A program made the position numbers and the translations under genes. This document shows, one piece after another, positions 1-10,789 of a stretch of DNA of 64,000 bases; the stretch's first letter is position 1, and every line of letters starts with the position of its first letter. The notes beneath the pieces were generated by a model. That model searched no databases, had not been told where the DNA came from, and saw only the letters and a list, made by a program, of their open reading frames with translations. The DNA is from Kingdonia uniflora (lineage: Eukaryota > Streptophyta > Magnoliopsida > Ranunculales > Circaeasteraceae): contig JACGCM010000452.1 in the NCBI GenBank assembly GCA_014058105.1, forward strand, positions 2,356,001-2,420,000, in the 5' to 3' direction.

Positions 1-351
1 CCAATAGTAACCTCTGTGCAACAGGGATAGTATTCTCCGCCAACCTGGATGGCCTGCCCAAAGAGTGTCGTGGCACTCCTTTATCAACTCCCATCTTAGT
101 CCTGCGAATTGAGGAACATAAATCCACTGTCCCTTCATATATAAAAGGCCATCTTCTACCCATAACTGTTTTGTCTTCCCCTATTTCACCAAGTTAATGA
201 TGACCTGGGTCTGAGGATCCACCACCAATCCTTCGCGGATCTAATCTTGGAGAGTGTTGGAAATCTGAGAGTAAGACTGTTTGGCGGCTATAAAGATGGC
301 TGCTAGTTCAGCCTTACGGCTCAACGCATCCGGTACATTGTTCATCCTCTG
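1..351 (-). pseudogene. Ty3/gypsy tether and integrase zinc-binding domain (partial)
   Basis: The minus-strand translation continues from RNase H with an 'NNVPDALSRKAEL'-type linker, common after gypsy RNase H. It then runs into an H..H region ('HDTLWAGHPGWRRI' followed by 'HRGYYW') of the kind that opens the integrase HHCC zinc-binding domain. Stops interrupt the linker. The catalytic core would be left of the window. Confidence 0.75.
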
Positions 352-894
352 CTATAAAGATGGTTTGTGCTCGAGATCTAAATCAAACTCTGCTAGAAAC
401 TCTTGCCAACGAGCCTGCTTCGAGGTCAACTTCTTCTGAGTACTGAAGTAGCTTGCCACACTATTATCGGTTTTCACCAAAACCTTCATTCCTAACAAAT
501 AGTATCGCCATACTCGCAGACAACGTACAATAGCTAGGAGTTCTTTCTGTTGGGCTGAATATCGTTTCTCTGTATCATTCAGTTTCCTGCTTTCATACGC
601 AACCGGATGCTCATCTTGTAACAACACTCCACCGATAGCATAATCAGACGCATCGATATGTACTTCAAGCGGCTTAGTAATATCTGGCAAGGCTAAGACT
701 GGGTTGCTTATCACCACATTTTTTAGATCATCAGAGGTTGTTTGACATTTCTCAAACCATGAACAAGATAAGTCCTTCTTGAGAAGATTTGTAAGGGGTG
801 CTGCGTATTTCAATATCCTTCGATAAACTTGCGGTAGTAGTTCACGAGGCCAAGAAAGGAACGCACTTCTGTAACCTCCGTAGGAGCTTTCCAC
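352..894 (-). pseudogene. Ty3/gypsy RNase H domain
   Basis: A 180-codon minus-strand frame shows the gypsy RT-RNase H junction and RNase H. The motif 'HIDASDYAIGGVLLQ' contains the first catalytic Asp, followed by 'KRYSAQQKELLAIV' with the catalytic Glu and 'LVKTDN' with a further Asp. This domain degrades the RNA strand of the RNA/DNA hybrid during reverse transcription. The frame is offset from the RT frame to its right, so a frameshift separates them. Confidence 0.9.
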
Positions 895-1532
895 TCCTCA
901 ATAGGGCGGAACTTTTCCATATCCATGCGGATCTATCCTCCGTCAATAACGTGTCCACGAAACATAACTTGCTCCTGGGCAAACGAGCATTTCTCCAACT
1001 TGACATATAGCTAGCTCTATCGTAAGACTTGGAATACCAGGCAAAGATGTTCAAGGTGTTCCTCCATAGTGCGGTTGTAGATAACAATATCATCCAAGTA
1101 CACCACCACAAACTTGTCAATATATTTTTGGAAGAGCTCATTCATAAGAGTGTAGAATGTTACTGGAGCATTGGTCAGGCCGAATGGCATGACAAGAAAT
1201 TCAAATGCCCCATACCGAGTATAACAGGTTGTCTTTGGTTCATCCCCGGCTACAATCCTTACTTGATAGTAACCCGATCTCAAATCAAGTTTAGAGAAGT
1301 ACTTCGTGGATGTAAGCTGGTCAAATAAGTAAGCAATGAGCGGTATTGGATACTTGTTCTTCACCATTACCTTATTCGGAACTCGATAGTCGACACATAA
1401 TCGCGGACTTCCATCGTATTTCTTCTTAAATAAGACTGGGGTACCATATGACACCTTTGAGGGGTGAATAAAGCCCGATTCTAACAATCCATCAAGTTTT
1501 TTCCGAAGCTCTGCTAGTTCAGGCGAACTCAT
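895..1532 (-). pseudogene. Ty3/gypsy reverse transcriptase
   Basis: The frame 1017-1532 holds RT blocks in the usual order: 'RLCVDYR', '[12 protein letters not shown]', '[14 protein letters not shown]' and the catalytic box '[10 protein letters not shown]', so the YxDD aspartates remain. About 120 bases closer to RNase H the frame changes; 'RSFLGLVNYYRKFI' of the RT thumb/connection can be read there in another frame. Copies genomic RNA into cDNA in an intact element; here inactive because of frameshifts and stops. Confidence 0.92.
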
Positions 1533-2182
1533 CCTATACAGTCATTTGGCGGTTTGGTTCTAGGAACTAACTCGATCTGATAATTGATAGGCCTGCGTGG
1601 AAGTAACACCTTTGGCAGTTCTTTTGGCATCACATCCTTGAACAGGGTAAGTACCTCTAAGAATTCCTTCGGCATGGCACTGTGATTTTGATCATCCGGC
1701 TCTAACCGTAAGGTAGTATGGTAAATCAAATCCCCTCGCTTCAGTCCTTAATTCAACTGGAGAGCCGATAATATTTCACCCTCATCTCTATGCGTAGATA
1801 TCTATATGATTGAGGGATTGTTACCAAAAATCCCTAAGGAATTGACGAACGGCATCGACGCTGCTTTGTTGTAGCGAAGAAAGTCCATTCCCAAAATAAT
1901 CTTGAAATCATCTAATGTCACCACGAGAAGGTTAACCTTTCCACTCCACTTCCCCATCTTAACTGGAACCAACTTTGTAACAACATGTATCGGCATTGCG
2001 GCGGAGTTGACGACTTTCATCCTGCTAAAATCTTTCACCAAACGCAGTCCCAAACGTTTCACATCCTGAATAACGATAAAGCTCTGGGTAGCACCTGCAT
2101 TAACTATGCCAAAGTGTTCTGCCCATTAATATTGAGGTCCACATACATGAGTCCCTTCTTAGGCTTAGTCTCTATTAGTTGA
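1533..2182 (-). pseudogene. Ty3/gypsy aspartic protease and linker
   Basis: The protease flap region is readable at 1802-2062, including the 'IILGMDFL' box typical of gypsy retropepsins. The active-site box lies upstream near 2095 on the minus strand and reads 'VNAGATQSF' where the family has D-T-G-A. The catalytic Asp is therefore Asn and the Thr is Ala. A frame change separates this from the protease-RT linker at 1529-1729. Confidence 0.75.
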
Positions 2183-2243
2183 GTTGTCATGGCATTGAGC
2201 AAGTAAAGATAACCCATATGAGTTTTACCGTTATTATTTCTCT

Positions 2244-3480
2244 GTGCGGTGTCATTGGCTTGGTCTCCTTATAGCGTCATTAGAGCATTTAAGGCTGTCT
2301 TCTGATGATACTGATAAACTTTGTGATTTCCTCCACAAAGAAAATACTTCAAATTCCCTGGATGCCCTTGAAACCTGGGCGAGGAGGAAGCGCCACCATT
2401 GTTATGTGGCTTGTGGTACTCCCTCCTGGAATTGGAACTCGAGGCATCGCTCGTACTGGCTCCACCGCTTCTGATTTGGCCATGACCTTGACCTTGATCT
2501 CCCCCACTTCTAGCTTGGTATCCCCCATTCTTGCCCTTATTGTAATTATAGGAAGATCCCATTCTCTGCTACGACTGGGAACTAGGCTGAGACTGAGTTG
2601 GTCGATGTTCACCCTGTATAGGAGTATAGTCGTTGATACACTCAGCGGAGGCCATTGTGAAGGCTACATATTGAACCTGTTGCCTTTGTAGTTCAATTTG
2701 GAACCAGGGTTTCAAACCTTCTGAGAAACAAAATAGCTTATCCTTTTTAGAAATATCACGGATATCCAATATTAGGGCAGAGAACCGCTTTACATACTCA
2801 CGGATGTTGTTTGTCTACTTTAATTGTCTTAAACTCCTCCAAGAAATAAACTTAACATTCTCAGGCAGGAACTGATTCTTCAACTCTATTTTCAAGTCGT
2901 CCCATGTTCAAATAGTGTCGTGACCGCTTTTGATCTCAGCATACTTGGTGCACTACCATAGTTTAGCGTCACTGGCGAGGTACATGGTTGCCATCGATAC
3001 CTTTGCAGCTTCGCCATCAGGCCTGACTACATTGAAGTACATACCCATATTAACGAGGAAATTCTCCGCCTCTTTTGCATCCCTTGCCCCCTCGCACGCC
3101 TTAGGTTCAGGGACCTTGATTCTGGCCCATTCTATACCGCCGCCCAAAGGTGTTGGTTCACCATTACCAACAACCTTCACTAGAAGATTCACCTTTGAAG
3201 ATAGCTCAACCACATGATCCAGAAGAGTAGCCAGATTCCCTTCAACTACTCTTTCTAGCGTAACGAGACGTTCGCCCATATGGGCCTGATCGTCTGTAAA
3301 CCCATTCAATCGTTCCTCCAAAGTTGTTACTTGATTGATAATCCCACTTAGAGCTTGCATCTTTTCCTCTAATTGGTCCAACCACATTCTGGTATTCATC
3401 GGCCTGGGATTGACGGGTGGTCCTACCACTTGCGGGGCAAGGGCAGGGGAGGGATCGGTAATATTGGGACCCTCCGCCAT
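2244..3480 (-). pseudogene. Ty3/gypsy gag with broken zinc knuckle
   Basis: Gag starts at an ATG at 3480 and reads through an acidic, coiled-coil-prone N-terminus to 'YLASDAKLW', typical of the Retrotrans_gag domain. Stops and frameshifts follow, then a Gly/Ser/Asn-rich stretch (2269-2562) and a remnant CCHC knuckle in which the first and last cysteines are tyrosines ('YFLCGGNHKVYQY'). Gag packages the element RNA. This copy cannot make an intact protein. Confidence 0.85.
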
Positions 3481-3511
3481 AGCAACTAAATTGCTTTCTA
3501 CTTAAATGTTA

Positions 3512-3523
3512 GCTCTGAGGCTA
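3512..3523 (-). other. Primer-binding site remnant
   Basis: On the minus strand the 12 bases read TAGCCTCAGAGC, matching the usual initiator-Met tRNA site TGGTATCAGAGC at 9 of 12 positions. It lies 32 bases before the gag ATG, which is the expected position. Confidence 0.5.
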
Positions 3524-4338
3524 ACTTAAACACAAGCTTGGTACGTACAACACTCAAGGCACGTGCCTCAAGTAAGCCTATTTATTCATCTCTTTCAATC
3601 GTCTTTTGAACACACTATCGTATAAGATTGCATAAAATCAAGGCAATACAAACATTATACAAAGGGTCTTTGAAAACATCATTTAATTCATTTATAAACA
3701 ACAATTATAAAGATTTTATTCCTTCTTAGATGTATCCGATTCAAGTCCTCTACATATATAGCTACTAAGGAAATAAATAACTTCTTAAAGGAAACATCAA
3801 AGTTGGAGACAAAGCATACTCCCCCTTTTGGCTAACCTAAACTTTAGAGAAATAAGCAAAATTTTATACAAGGCTTTATTACAACCTAAAGATACTATTT
3901 ACAAAGTTTGGGCTCAATCCGCTAAGGCGTCACATTGTGCATAGATGTAGACTGTTGCTTCCAACGTAATAACTAGCATGCGCGTCTCTATCAAAATATA
4001 TCCCATTTGACCTGAATCTAATGAGCCTTTAGTTTATAAATAGTTACGCTGGCACCACTATTACTGCAATAACACTGAATTCCTATTGAGTAGGTTTTAA
4101 ACTGAACAGATACGGTCTTATGTCTGAATAGAAATCACAATTTAATAATAGGCTAAAAATAGTAGGTTCATTGTCCTTCCCCCAATTTAGACAGGCAAAT
4201 GTTATTATTAACAGGTTTGTTTAGAGAATATTGTAATCTTATACAATGGTATTTGGCCATTTTATTATCCCTCACTCACCTATATCAATCTCTCTTGAGT
4301 CTTGAGTATTGTTTCATCAGTCAGGTGTAGAAGAAACA
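3524..4338. other. AT-rich spacer, probably the decayed 5' LTR of the left element
   Basis: No coding signal is visible. By position the left part should be the 5' LTR of the minus-strand gypsy element, but no TG...CA ends or target duplication could be placed. The last 100-150 bases precede the start of an S1-family reading frame and would have been its promoter. Confidence 0.3.
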
Positions 4339-4515
4339 ATGGCTACCCCTTTCAAAGTATATGTTTTTGCGCAAATCATAATGTTGCTAGTTTCTTCTGT
4401 CACAAGTTACGCCATCTATTTTGGGAGAGTACATGTATACGTAAAGAACAATATATACAAGAATTGAATAACACAGATGGAAATCCAATGCAAATGAAAA
4501 GGCGATGATCTAGGT

Positions 4516-4980
4516 TGTTAACTTGTATCTAGTACATAGGAGTATGATGTAAGAAACAAATATCAAAATTGTATCTATAAAGAGCTCAGTTGAGCTTCAC
4601 ATGTAAACAAGAAAAATATTTTTCTCCGTCTTTCTGATGTGGCACGTGCCTATGGATCGTTTACCACGACCAACTCTTGGTCTTTATTTTAGCTTATGTT
4701 TATATTTACTCTGTTGGAGTTATTCCAAGGTTTAGCTTCAGTCAGTTTCTTAATTGGTTAGGGGAGTTATAGTAGAAGTGTGACTAGTAAACTATGTTAT
4801 AAAGGGAAAGGGCGGTGTAATGTTTGATTAGTAATTTTAGTAGAGTTAATTTCTTTTGAAAGAGTTGAGTTTCTCTTTTGTTCAAGTTAGTAGGGATCTA
4901 AGTTCAAACTTTGGTGTAACATATACGAATCTGGCTTTCGCTTTCGTAGTTTACTTTATCTTTGTATAACACCTCTTATA
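4516..4980. mobile_element. Solo LTR-like insertion in the S1 pseudogene
   Basis: The segment begins TGTTAACTTG and ends CTCTTATA. It is flanked by the 5-bp direct repeat TAGGT at 4511-4515 and 4981-4985. Removing it with one repeat rejoins the S1-family frame. The terminal TA in place of CA could be a single C-to-T change. Part of the middle (from about 4636) loosely resembles the LTR family at 40686. Confidence 0.65.
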
Positions 4981-5069
4981 TAGGTCAATCAATGATACCT
5001 TATAATCAAAATTATACATGAAGTTTTCATGTTACTTTTTGAGAACGACATTGTTTTGGTGTTTGTTTT

Positions 5070-5667
5070 TGTAGGGACATATCCCTCAACCTAGCCCAAA
5101 TTTGAACTACTTCAATATCATACTCACGCATTATATACGTGACATACACAGTCAGCATTGACACCTAGTCCACGAACTGATAAAGAACGTGGATCGAGCA
5201 CTATAGCATTAGATAAACAAGTTAAAGACACCTGTCTCCCACGAACAAATAGTTATTCATTCAACTACCACTTACCTCATTATTCGGAGAACATGCTTCT
5301 ACATGATAAAGAGTTGTGGGAAATGTCTATATAATGAAAAGGTTTTAAAGGAGATAAGGACCAGAAAAAACCAAATTTTCAAGACTCTAAAATAAGAATT
5401 TCTAAATTCAAAACACCACAAAACTTCTTATTTCAAGATCAAGAGTTTCTAGTTCAAAAGATCACTTGTAATAAGACATCATCCTCAAACAATAAAAGTA
5501 ACAGTTATTAAACCCTCAACTCGAGGTCACAGTTTTTTACCTATTCAAAGATTTTTTACGCTAAATCACCTGCGTCATTTCTTGTATTACATTAACTTTT
5601 GTCAAATGTACATTTGGTATAAGATCGAATTTTAAGTTATTTCAAGCTACAGAATTAGGCCATTACA
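5070..5667 (+). repeat. 5' LTR of the Tat element
   Basis: Starts TGTAGGGACATATCC and ends GGCCATTACA, directly before the primer-binding site. It aligns along its whole length with 20329-20923. A TATA-like box lies at 5329-5336, about 260 bp into the LTR. Confidence 0.92.
5329..5336 (+). promoter_or_regulatory. TATA-like box of the LTR promoter
   Basis: TATATAAT inside GTCTATATAATG. The other LTR keeps GTCTATATAAAG at the aligned place, which supports it as the element's core promoter. Confidence 0.55.
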
Positions 5668-5669
5668 TT

Positions 5670-5687
5670 TGGCACCGTCTGTGGGAA
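5670..5687 (+). other. Primer-binding site of the Tat element
   Basis: TGGCACCGTCTGTGGGAA follows the LTR end after two bases. Plant Tat elements commonly carry TGGCGCCGTCTGTGGGA at this place; there is one visible difference in the shared part. Confidence 0.8.
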
Positions 5688-5802
5688 AGAAGACATTTCC
5701 ACGATATCCTAAGGCATACATTCACTCTACTATCAATTTTCAATCAAGATCACTTCCAAGCGACCAACAACTGGAATCTAGCTCGATCTTTTAGTTGAGC
5801 CA

Positions 5803-6990
5803 GAACAGTTTACTGAACTACGGGTGAATCTCCATGCTGAAATAGAGAAGCGTAATGAGCTCGAGCATCAGTTAACTCTTGACCGAGAGCTCTGCGACAA
5901 AGAGCTCAAAAATGAGCGGCATGCTCGTTTGACTGAATTCAAACGACATAAAGAGTAGATGATAACCATGCAGATTACATTACAAGCTTTGCAGGATACT
6001 CAACAGACTTCCCCTACCAGAGATCATGATCAAGTTCCGGCGAACCCCCGAGTTTCTGCGCAAGAAAGATTAGGCCTTTAAGGATCCATCAGCAAAGCCA
6101 TTTCTGGAAATATTCAGCACGAACTTCAACCTTTCATTCATTTGGGCGGCGAAGTTCAGTCCGATCTTAGCAGAGGTCCTCGGCCTTCCAAGCATCAAGA
6201 GGTACAACATCAACCTTATGCTTGGATACCAGTACGTGATTGCTTGAGCGAAGGCACCAGAACTCATAATCCCCGACAAACTCGTCAACTCACTCAGGCC
6301 ACACGTCAGTTCATCACATAAGAAAACATGGATCAACGTATCAATGAGTTAATTGAAGCTCAAGCTCTTAGCACTAAAGTCAATCTCACCAAGTTACAAG
6401 GTAGTCTAATTGCCAAAGAGTTATTTTATATGGAAGTATTAAAAGGTTTCCATACTCCGAATATACATAAATACAAAAGCACCATTCCAAAGGAGCGTAT
6501 TTAGCAGTTCCGAGATTCTTTGGGATTATACTCAAATCTCAACCATATTCTATGTCGTCTACTCACAATAAGTCTACAAGGAGAACCGCTACGGTGGTTC
6601 TACTCTTTACCTGAAGATTCCATCTTTATATTCGATCAACTACAAAAGAATTTTATCAAGAGTTATGCTCACAACATGGACACGAAAGAGAATTTATATT
6701 CTCTAATTAGTCTTAAACAATCTCAAGGAGAAAAGCTCGAGGCCTTTGTAAAGAAGTTTCTGGAGCTCGCAAGAAAAGTTGATAACCTAGATCAGAAAAC
6801 AATTGTTACTACTTTTACCAATGCGCTCCAGCTTGATTACAAAGCCAAGAAGCATTTCTTCTTAAGCAAACTTGCGGCCTTAGAGGATATGATCATCAAG
6901 ATTAATAGATATGTCGACCTGGAAAGGATAATGACCGAAAGGTATAAATCTACTAAATCTGTCCAAACTACTAAAGGTCCAAATACATAA
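5803..6990 (+). pseudogene. Tat gag
   Basis: One frame can be followed for about 1.2 kb with scattered stops. It starts with a charged, coiled-coil-like stretch ('ELRVNLHAEIEKRNELEHQ'), continues through the region before 6520, and ends in a clean 156-codon section (6520-6990). That section contains 'LQGEPLRWFYSLPEDSI', the signature of the Retrotrans_gag core (gag packages element RNA into particles). In-frame stops before 6520 make it non-functional. Confidence 0.85.
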
Positions 6991-7149
6991 TGCCACAGTA
7001 AACTGAAGGAGGACCAGGGTGATCAAAAGTGTTCCAAGGCGAACACTAGCAAACCTCGAAAAGGTAATTTATTACCCAAGTCGGCCCTACCCAAGATAAA
7101 TGTCTAGATTTCCATAATTTTTCTAATTCCATCAAAGGAAAAGTTTTAC

Positions 7150-8021
7150 CGTCTATCTCAGCCGCTGGAACCGATTGAAGGCAGGTCGTATTGCATGCAT
7201 CACAAGGTAAATCATCATGAAACTGACAACTGCAATGCTTTACAGAGGTTGCTGGAGTATATTTTCAAAGATGGGATAATGTACGAATACATTGTCGATC
7301 TAGAATCATACAAGAATGGAAGTTACAAGATGCAAATAGAAGTAATTCGGGTTAAAGATCAAGTTGCGGAGAAACATCTGTACCATATGTACCACAGCAA
7401 CATGATCGAGATCCATCAAATTAACAACTCTTACAAATTCAAACGACGGATATTGCCAGAATGCTGCGATCTCAACCTCAAGAAGAAAAAGCCAAGCTTC
7501 TTTCTGAGTCGAGCAATCGCCGACTTGGGATTTTATTCGAGGATTGTGACATTAGTCCCGTCAATTTTCCAAATCATGACGTATTGGTAATCATGCTTAA
7601 AATAATGAAATTTGGCATGCATATAATGATGATCGATACTGCTAGCGGTATTGAGATTCTTTTTCAAAGTACCATCAATTATATGGGATTGGTCGATCAA
7701 GTTATTCCAAGTGACATCAATATTAGTGGATTCAATGGTTCCATGGAAGAACGAGTGGGCAAGATCATCTTACCTATTACGGCTGGATCAGCCACCATCG
7801 ACGTCGTATTCTACATCATCAATGCCAAATCTCGTTATCTCATGATTATAGGCCGCTGTTTGATCTATAACATGGAAGCAATCGATTCCACTTATCATCA
7901 AATACTTCGCTTCATACACAATGATGGCATCTACGAAATTAAATGCAATCAAAAGCTTTCTAGAGCTTATGAGAATATCGTCTCTGCCATTCTAGATACA
8001 TCAGACAGATATGCTACATAG
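7150..8021 (+). pseudogene. Tat gag C-terminus and aspartic protease
   Basis: At 7190-7300 the sequence 'YCMHHKVNHHETDNC' matches the Cys/His box that ends Tat gag proteins. A frame change leads to the protease at about 7530-8021. Its active-site box reads 'IDTASGIEILF' where the lineage has D-T-G-S-S; the catalytic Asp and Thr remain but the Gly is Ala. 'YLMIIGRCLIYNMEA' corresponds to the retropepsin flap/IGR box. The 186-codon frame 7461-8021 is open, but neighbouring stops show decay. Confidence 0.75.
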
Positions 8022-8109
8022 AAATTATAGAAAGTTGGTCACATCAATGATCAACCTTCAACAGAAGAGCCTAAAGAGTACATAGACATTGATGGACCTA
8101 GCCAAGATA

Positions 8110-8966
8110 CTTAAATCAGTACCAAGCTGGTCTAGCATAATAAGGATGCTCTTATTCACTTCTTACGAATGAATCGAGATATCTTTGCGTGGACTTTCGA
8201 AGATATGCACGAGATCGATCCATCCAAGGCATGTCATAGATTGGCCATCAACATCAATGCCACGGCGGTCAAACAGAAATAGCGATGACTCTCACCTCAT
8301 CTTTGAGATGAAGTCAACATTGAGATCGATAAATTGATCAAAGTAGGGTTCATTCGAGAAGCCAAGTATCCGGATTGGATCTCTAACATCGTCGCAGTTC
8401 CAAAAAAGAAAGAAAAGGTCCGAGTTTTTGTAGATTTCACCGATCTAAGCAAACACACTCTGAAGGATAGTTTCCCTCTTCATATTATCCACCAAATTCT
8501 TGATTCTACAGCATGTCACGAGCTCTTATCTATGATGGATATTGCTTATAGATATAATCAGATACCTCACTTGGAGGAAGATCAGGAAAAGACCACTTTC
8601 ATTACTGAAAGAAGATTTTACTGTTATATAGTCTTGCCCTTCAGACTAAAGAATGTAGGTACAACTTATCAATGGTTAATGATAACTATGTTCAAAACAC
8701 ACTTGGGGAAAATCTTTGAAGTCTACATCGATGATCTCTTGTGCAAAAGCTTACAGTCAGAAGGCCATATCATAGATTTATCCATAATATTCAACATTCT
8801 ACAATCCTGATAAGTATCAATTCAGAGTATATCTTAGAAAATTTCTTAGCCATCTTATCAGCAAGAAGGGGATTACGGCCGATCCAGATCAAATTTGAGC
8901 TCACCTCAACATGCCATCTCCAAAAATAATGAAGACTGTACAAAAACTTGCAGGCAAGATCGCTGC
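8110..8966 (+). pseudogene. Tat reverse transcriptase, interrupted by a solo LTR
   Basis: RT blocks are clear: 'FIREAKYPDWISNIVAVPKK', 'VFVDFTDLSKH', 'MMDIAYRYNQI' and the catalytic 'VYIDDLL' (YIDD kept). A frame change near 8810 leads to 'YQFRVYLRKFLSHLISKKGI' and then 'KLAGKIAA', at which point the 591-bp solo LTR interrupts. The frame resumes after it with 'INRFVSK', so the break is purely insertional there. Other stops make the enzyme inactive. Confidence 0.88.
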
Positions 8967-9557
8967 TGTAGGGACCAGATTTTGTAAAGCTTGAACTAGC
9001 TTGAAATCGATCCTTACACCAAGAACTACTATGCCAAGAATTAAATAAGAGATAACACTTGACACAGGGGATTCAGCGTGGAAAACCTGTGAATAGGTAA
9101 AAACCACGACCTTGAGTGGAGGATTTTGTGAAAGTAGTATTATTACTTGAGAGAGTAAAATAATTTGATTATAAGAGTTAATCTAAGATAAAATAGCTAG
9201 AGATCAGATAATTGTATGTGTCGAATTCTTTTCCTCTCCTTTTTTGTTTCCTTGGGAGCTTTACCCTTTTATAGACCCTGCTCTCAGCTTAACATCGTGC
9301 TCGAACACGTTCTCCTAAAAGTGAGAGTTATGGGCAGTTGAGTGTGTAAGTGCTAGCTCGTGTGTGACAGGTGTATGTTGATTTGTTCTATTTATATTTG
9401 TTGTGGATGATCCATGTTTTGCCTGAGTTTGTGGTTGATGTGTAACTGTTAACGCGTTTGTTTAAAAGTGAGTCTGGTATTGGATAAGGTCGAGTTTTAT
9501 AAAACTCGAGGTATAGATGAGATCGAGTGTCCTTAGCACGAGGGATAAGTCTCTACA
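8967..9557 (+). mobile_element. Solo LTR nested in the Tat pol gene
   Basis: The segment begins TGTAGGGACC and ends GTCTCTACA, a near-perfect terminal inverted repeat. The flanks are GCTGC (8962-8966) and ACTGC (9558-9562), a 5-bp duplication with one mismatch. Removing it restores the conserved pol reading 'GKIAA' + 'INRFVSK', which is strong evidence for the exact ends. A TATA-like TTTTATAG lies near 9267. The termini resemble those of the host Tat LTR, so it may be a related family. The strand is inferred from the TATA-like box. Confidence 0.85.
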
Positions 9558-9562
9558 ACTGC

Positions 9563-10196
9563 TATCAACCGATTTGTTTCTAAGTAATTAGATCGCTGCT
9601 GTTGGTTGTTCCTACTGCTCAGAGGTTGTACCAAAAGAGGAAAAGTTCAGCTCAACGAAGAGATCCAATGGATATCAAAATATGAGGCAGATTTTTAGGA
9701 ACTCAAAACCTATCTGGGGAAGTCTCCCATCATGAGCACCCTAATATATAATAAGGAAATGATCATCTACCTAGCAGTTATAGAGACTTCTATCAGCTTG
9801 GTTCTTATTCAACTTGAGGAAATGGTTGAAAAGCCAGTCAATTTTATCAGCAAAACCCTCACTCCGACAGAAAAAAGGTATTCTAAAATCAATAGACTCC
9901 TTATAACTCTTGTTTATACTTCGCAGAAACTTAAGCACTAATTCTTAGCTCATTCAGTCAAAGTCATGATGAACTACCCACTCTGGGAAGTTTTATCTAA
10001 AAAAGAAAAATTGCGAAGAGTGCAGCAATGGTCAGTCAGTTTGGAAGAACATGATATCAAGTTCGAACAACGCCATTCAGAAAAGGGCGAGGTCGTCGCT
10101 GATTTTCTCATAAATTTTCTTGTAGAAGATCCAGATTGGGAGAAGCACGATCCTGACCTTACAAAAGCTCTACCTGCAAAACCTTTCGACGAGTGA
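9563..10196 (+). pseudogene. Tat RT connection and first RNase H
   Basis: After the solo LTR the frame reads 'INRFVSK', then 'LLLRGCTKRGKVQLNEE', both standard in the Tat RT connection. From 9732 it continues with 'KPVNFISKTLTPTEKRYSKI' and from 9966 with 'VLSKKEKLRRVQQWSVSLEE', which are gypsy RNase H blocks. Several stops separate these pieces. Confidence 0.82.
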
Positions 10197-10199
10197 GCT

Positions 10200-10775
10200 G
10201 AATGGATTATTAGGAAAGGGTGGAAACTTCTTACAGATGGTTCAGTAGGACCCGCAGGGTCAGGAATTAGAATCGTATTGATTACCCCTTCCGGCGACAT
10301 AATTAAAAAATCAATCTGCTTGGATTTTAAAGCCTCTAACAATATCACAGAATACGAAGCTCTGATTCGTGGACTCGACCTCCTACTCAAGCTTGGCATC
10401 CCCGAGCTCTCAGTCTATAAAGATTCTTTACTCATCGCCTACTACTACTCATAACAGTATAAGAATAATGGAAAGATGATAGAGTATACAACCCTCATTG
10501 TCGATAGGATGAGCAGATTTGCAAAAGCAACTCTCGACTATCTACCTTGAGGTGAGAACATACATGCCGATTCTTTATCTTATTTAGCTGGGGTCTTGGG
10601 TACAGAAGTAAGATATCAACAGATCAAAGTGATATCCACCGCCAGCATTGATCTCTATTTTGTATGCACGATCAACACTGGGGGCGATGAAGAGGAAGAT
10701 GACAATTGGCAAAATCCCTTTATTGCCTACCTCGACCCAGAGAACAAATGCGGCGGGCCCCTTCCAATAGATTCA
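10200..10775 (+). pseudogene. Second (archaeal-like) RNase H of the Tat element
   Basis: Reads 'LLTDGSVGPAGSGIRIVL' (first Asp), 'NNITEYEALIRGLDLLL' (Glu), 'SVYKDSLLI' (Asp) and 'NIHADSLSYLA' (last Asp). The D-E-D-D set is therefore complete apart from stops nearby. A second RNase H after the usual one is a recognised trait of Tat elements. Confidence 0.8.
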
Positions 10776-10789
10776 TAAGAGCGACGACA

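Larger units (their letters stand above)
1..3523 (-). mobile_element. Ty3/gypsy LTR retrotransposon, decayed, cut by window edge
   Basis: Read on the minus strand the order is primer-binding site, gag, zinc knuckle, protease, reverse transcriptase, RNase H and the start of integrase, which is the Ty3/gypsy order. The reading frame is broken by several frameshifts and stops, so this is a dead copy. The 3' part (rest of integrase and 3' LTR) lies beyond position 1. The 5' LTR should lie just right of 3523 but its ends could not be found. The gag and RT wording resembles plant chromoviruses of the Tekay/Galadriel/Reina group, but the clade is not settled. Confidence 0.9.

Noticed and set aside
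4636..4922. A separate LTR of the 40686 family starting at 4636
   Set aside because: Similarity is weak, and the TAGGT duplication places the real ends at 4516 and 4980.
8957..9602. 13-bp direct repeat AGATCGCTGCTGT as target duplication of a LINE or SINE
   Set aside because: The second copy falls in the pol codons after 'INRFVSK'. The TG...CA solo LTR at 8967-9557 restores the reading frame exactly, so the longer repeat is coincidence.
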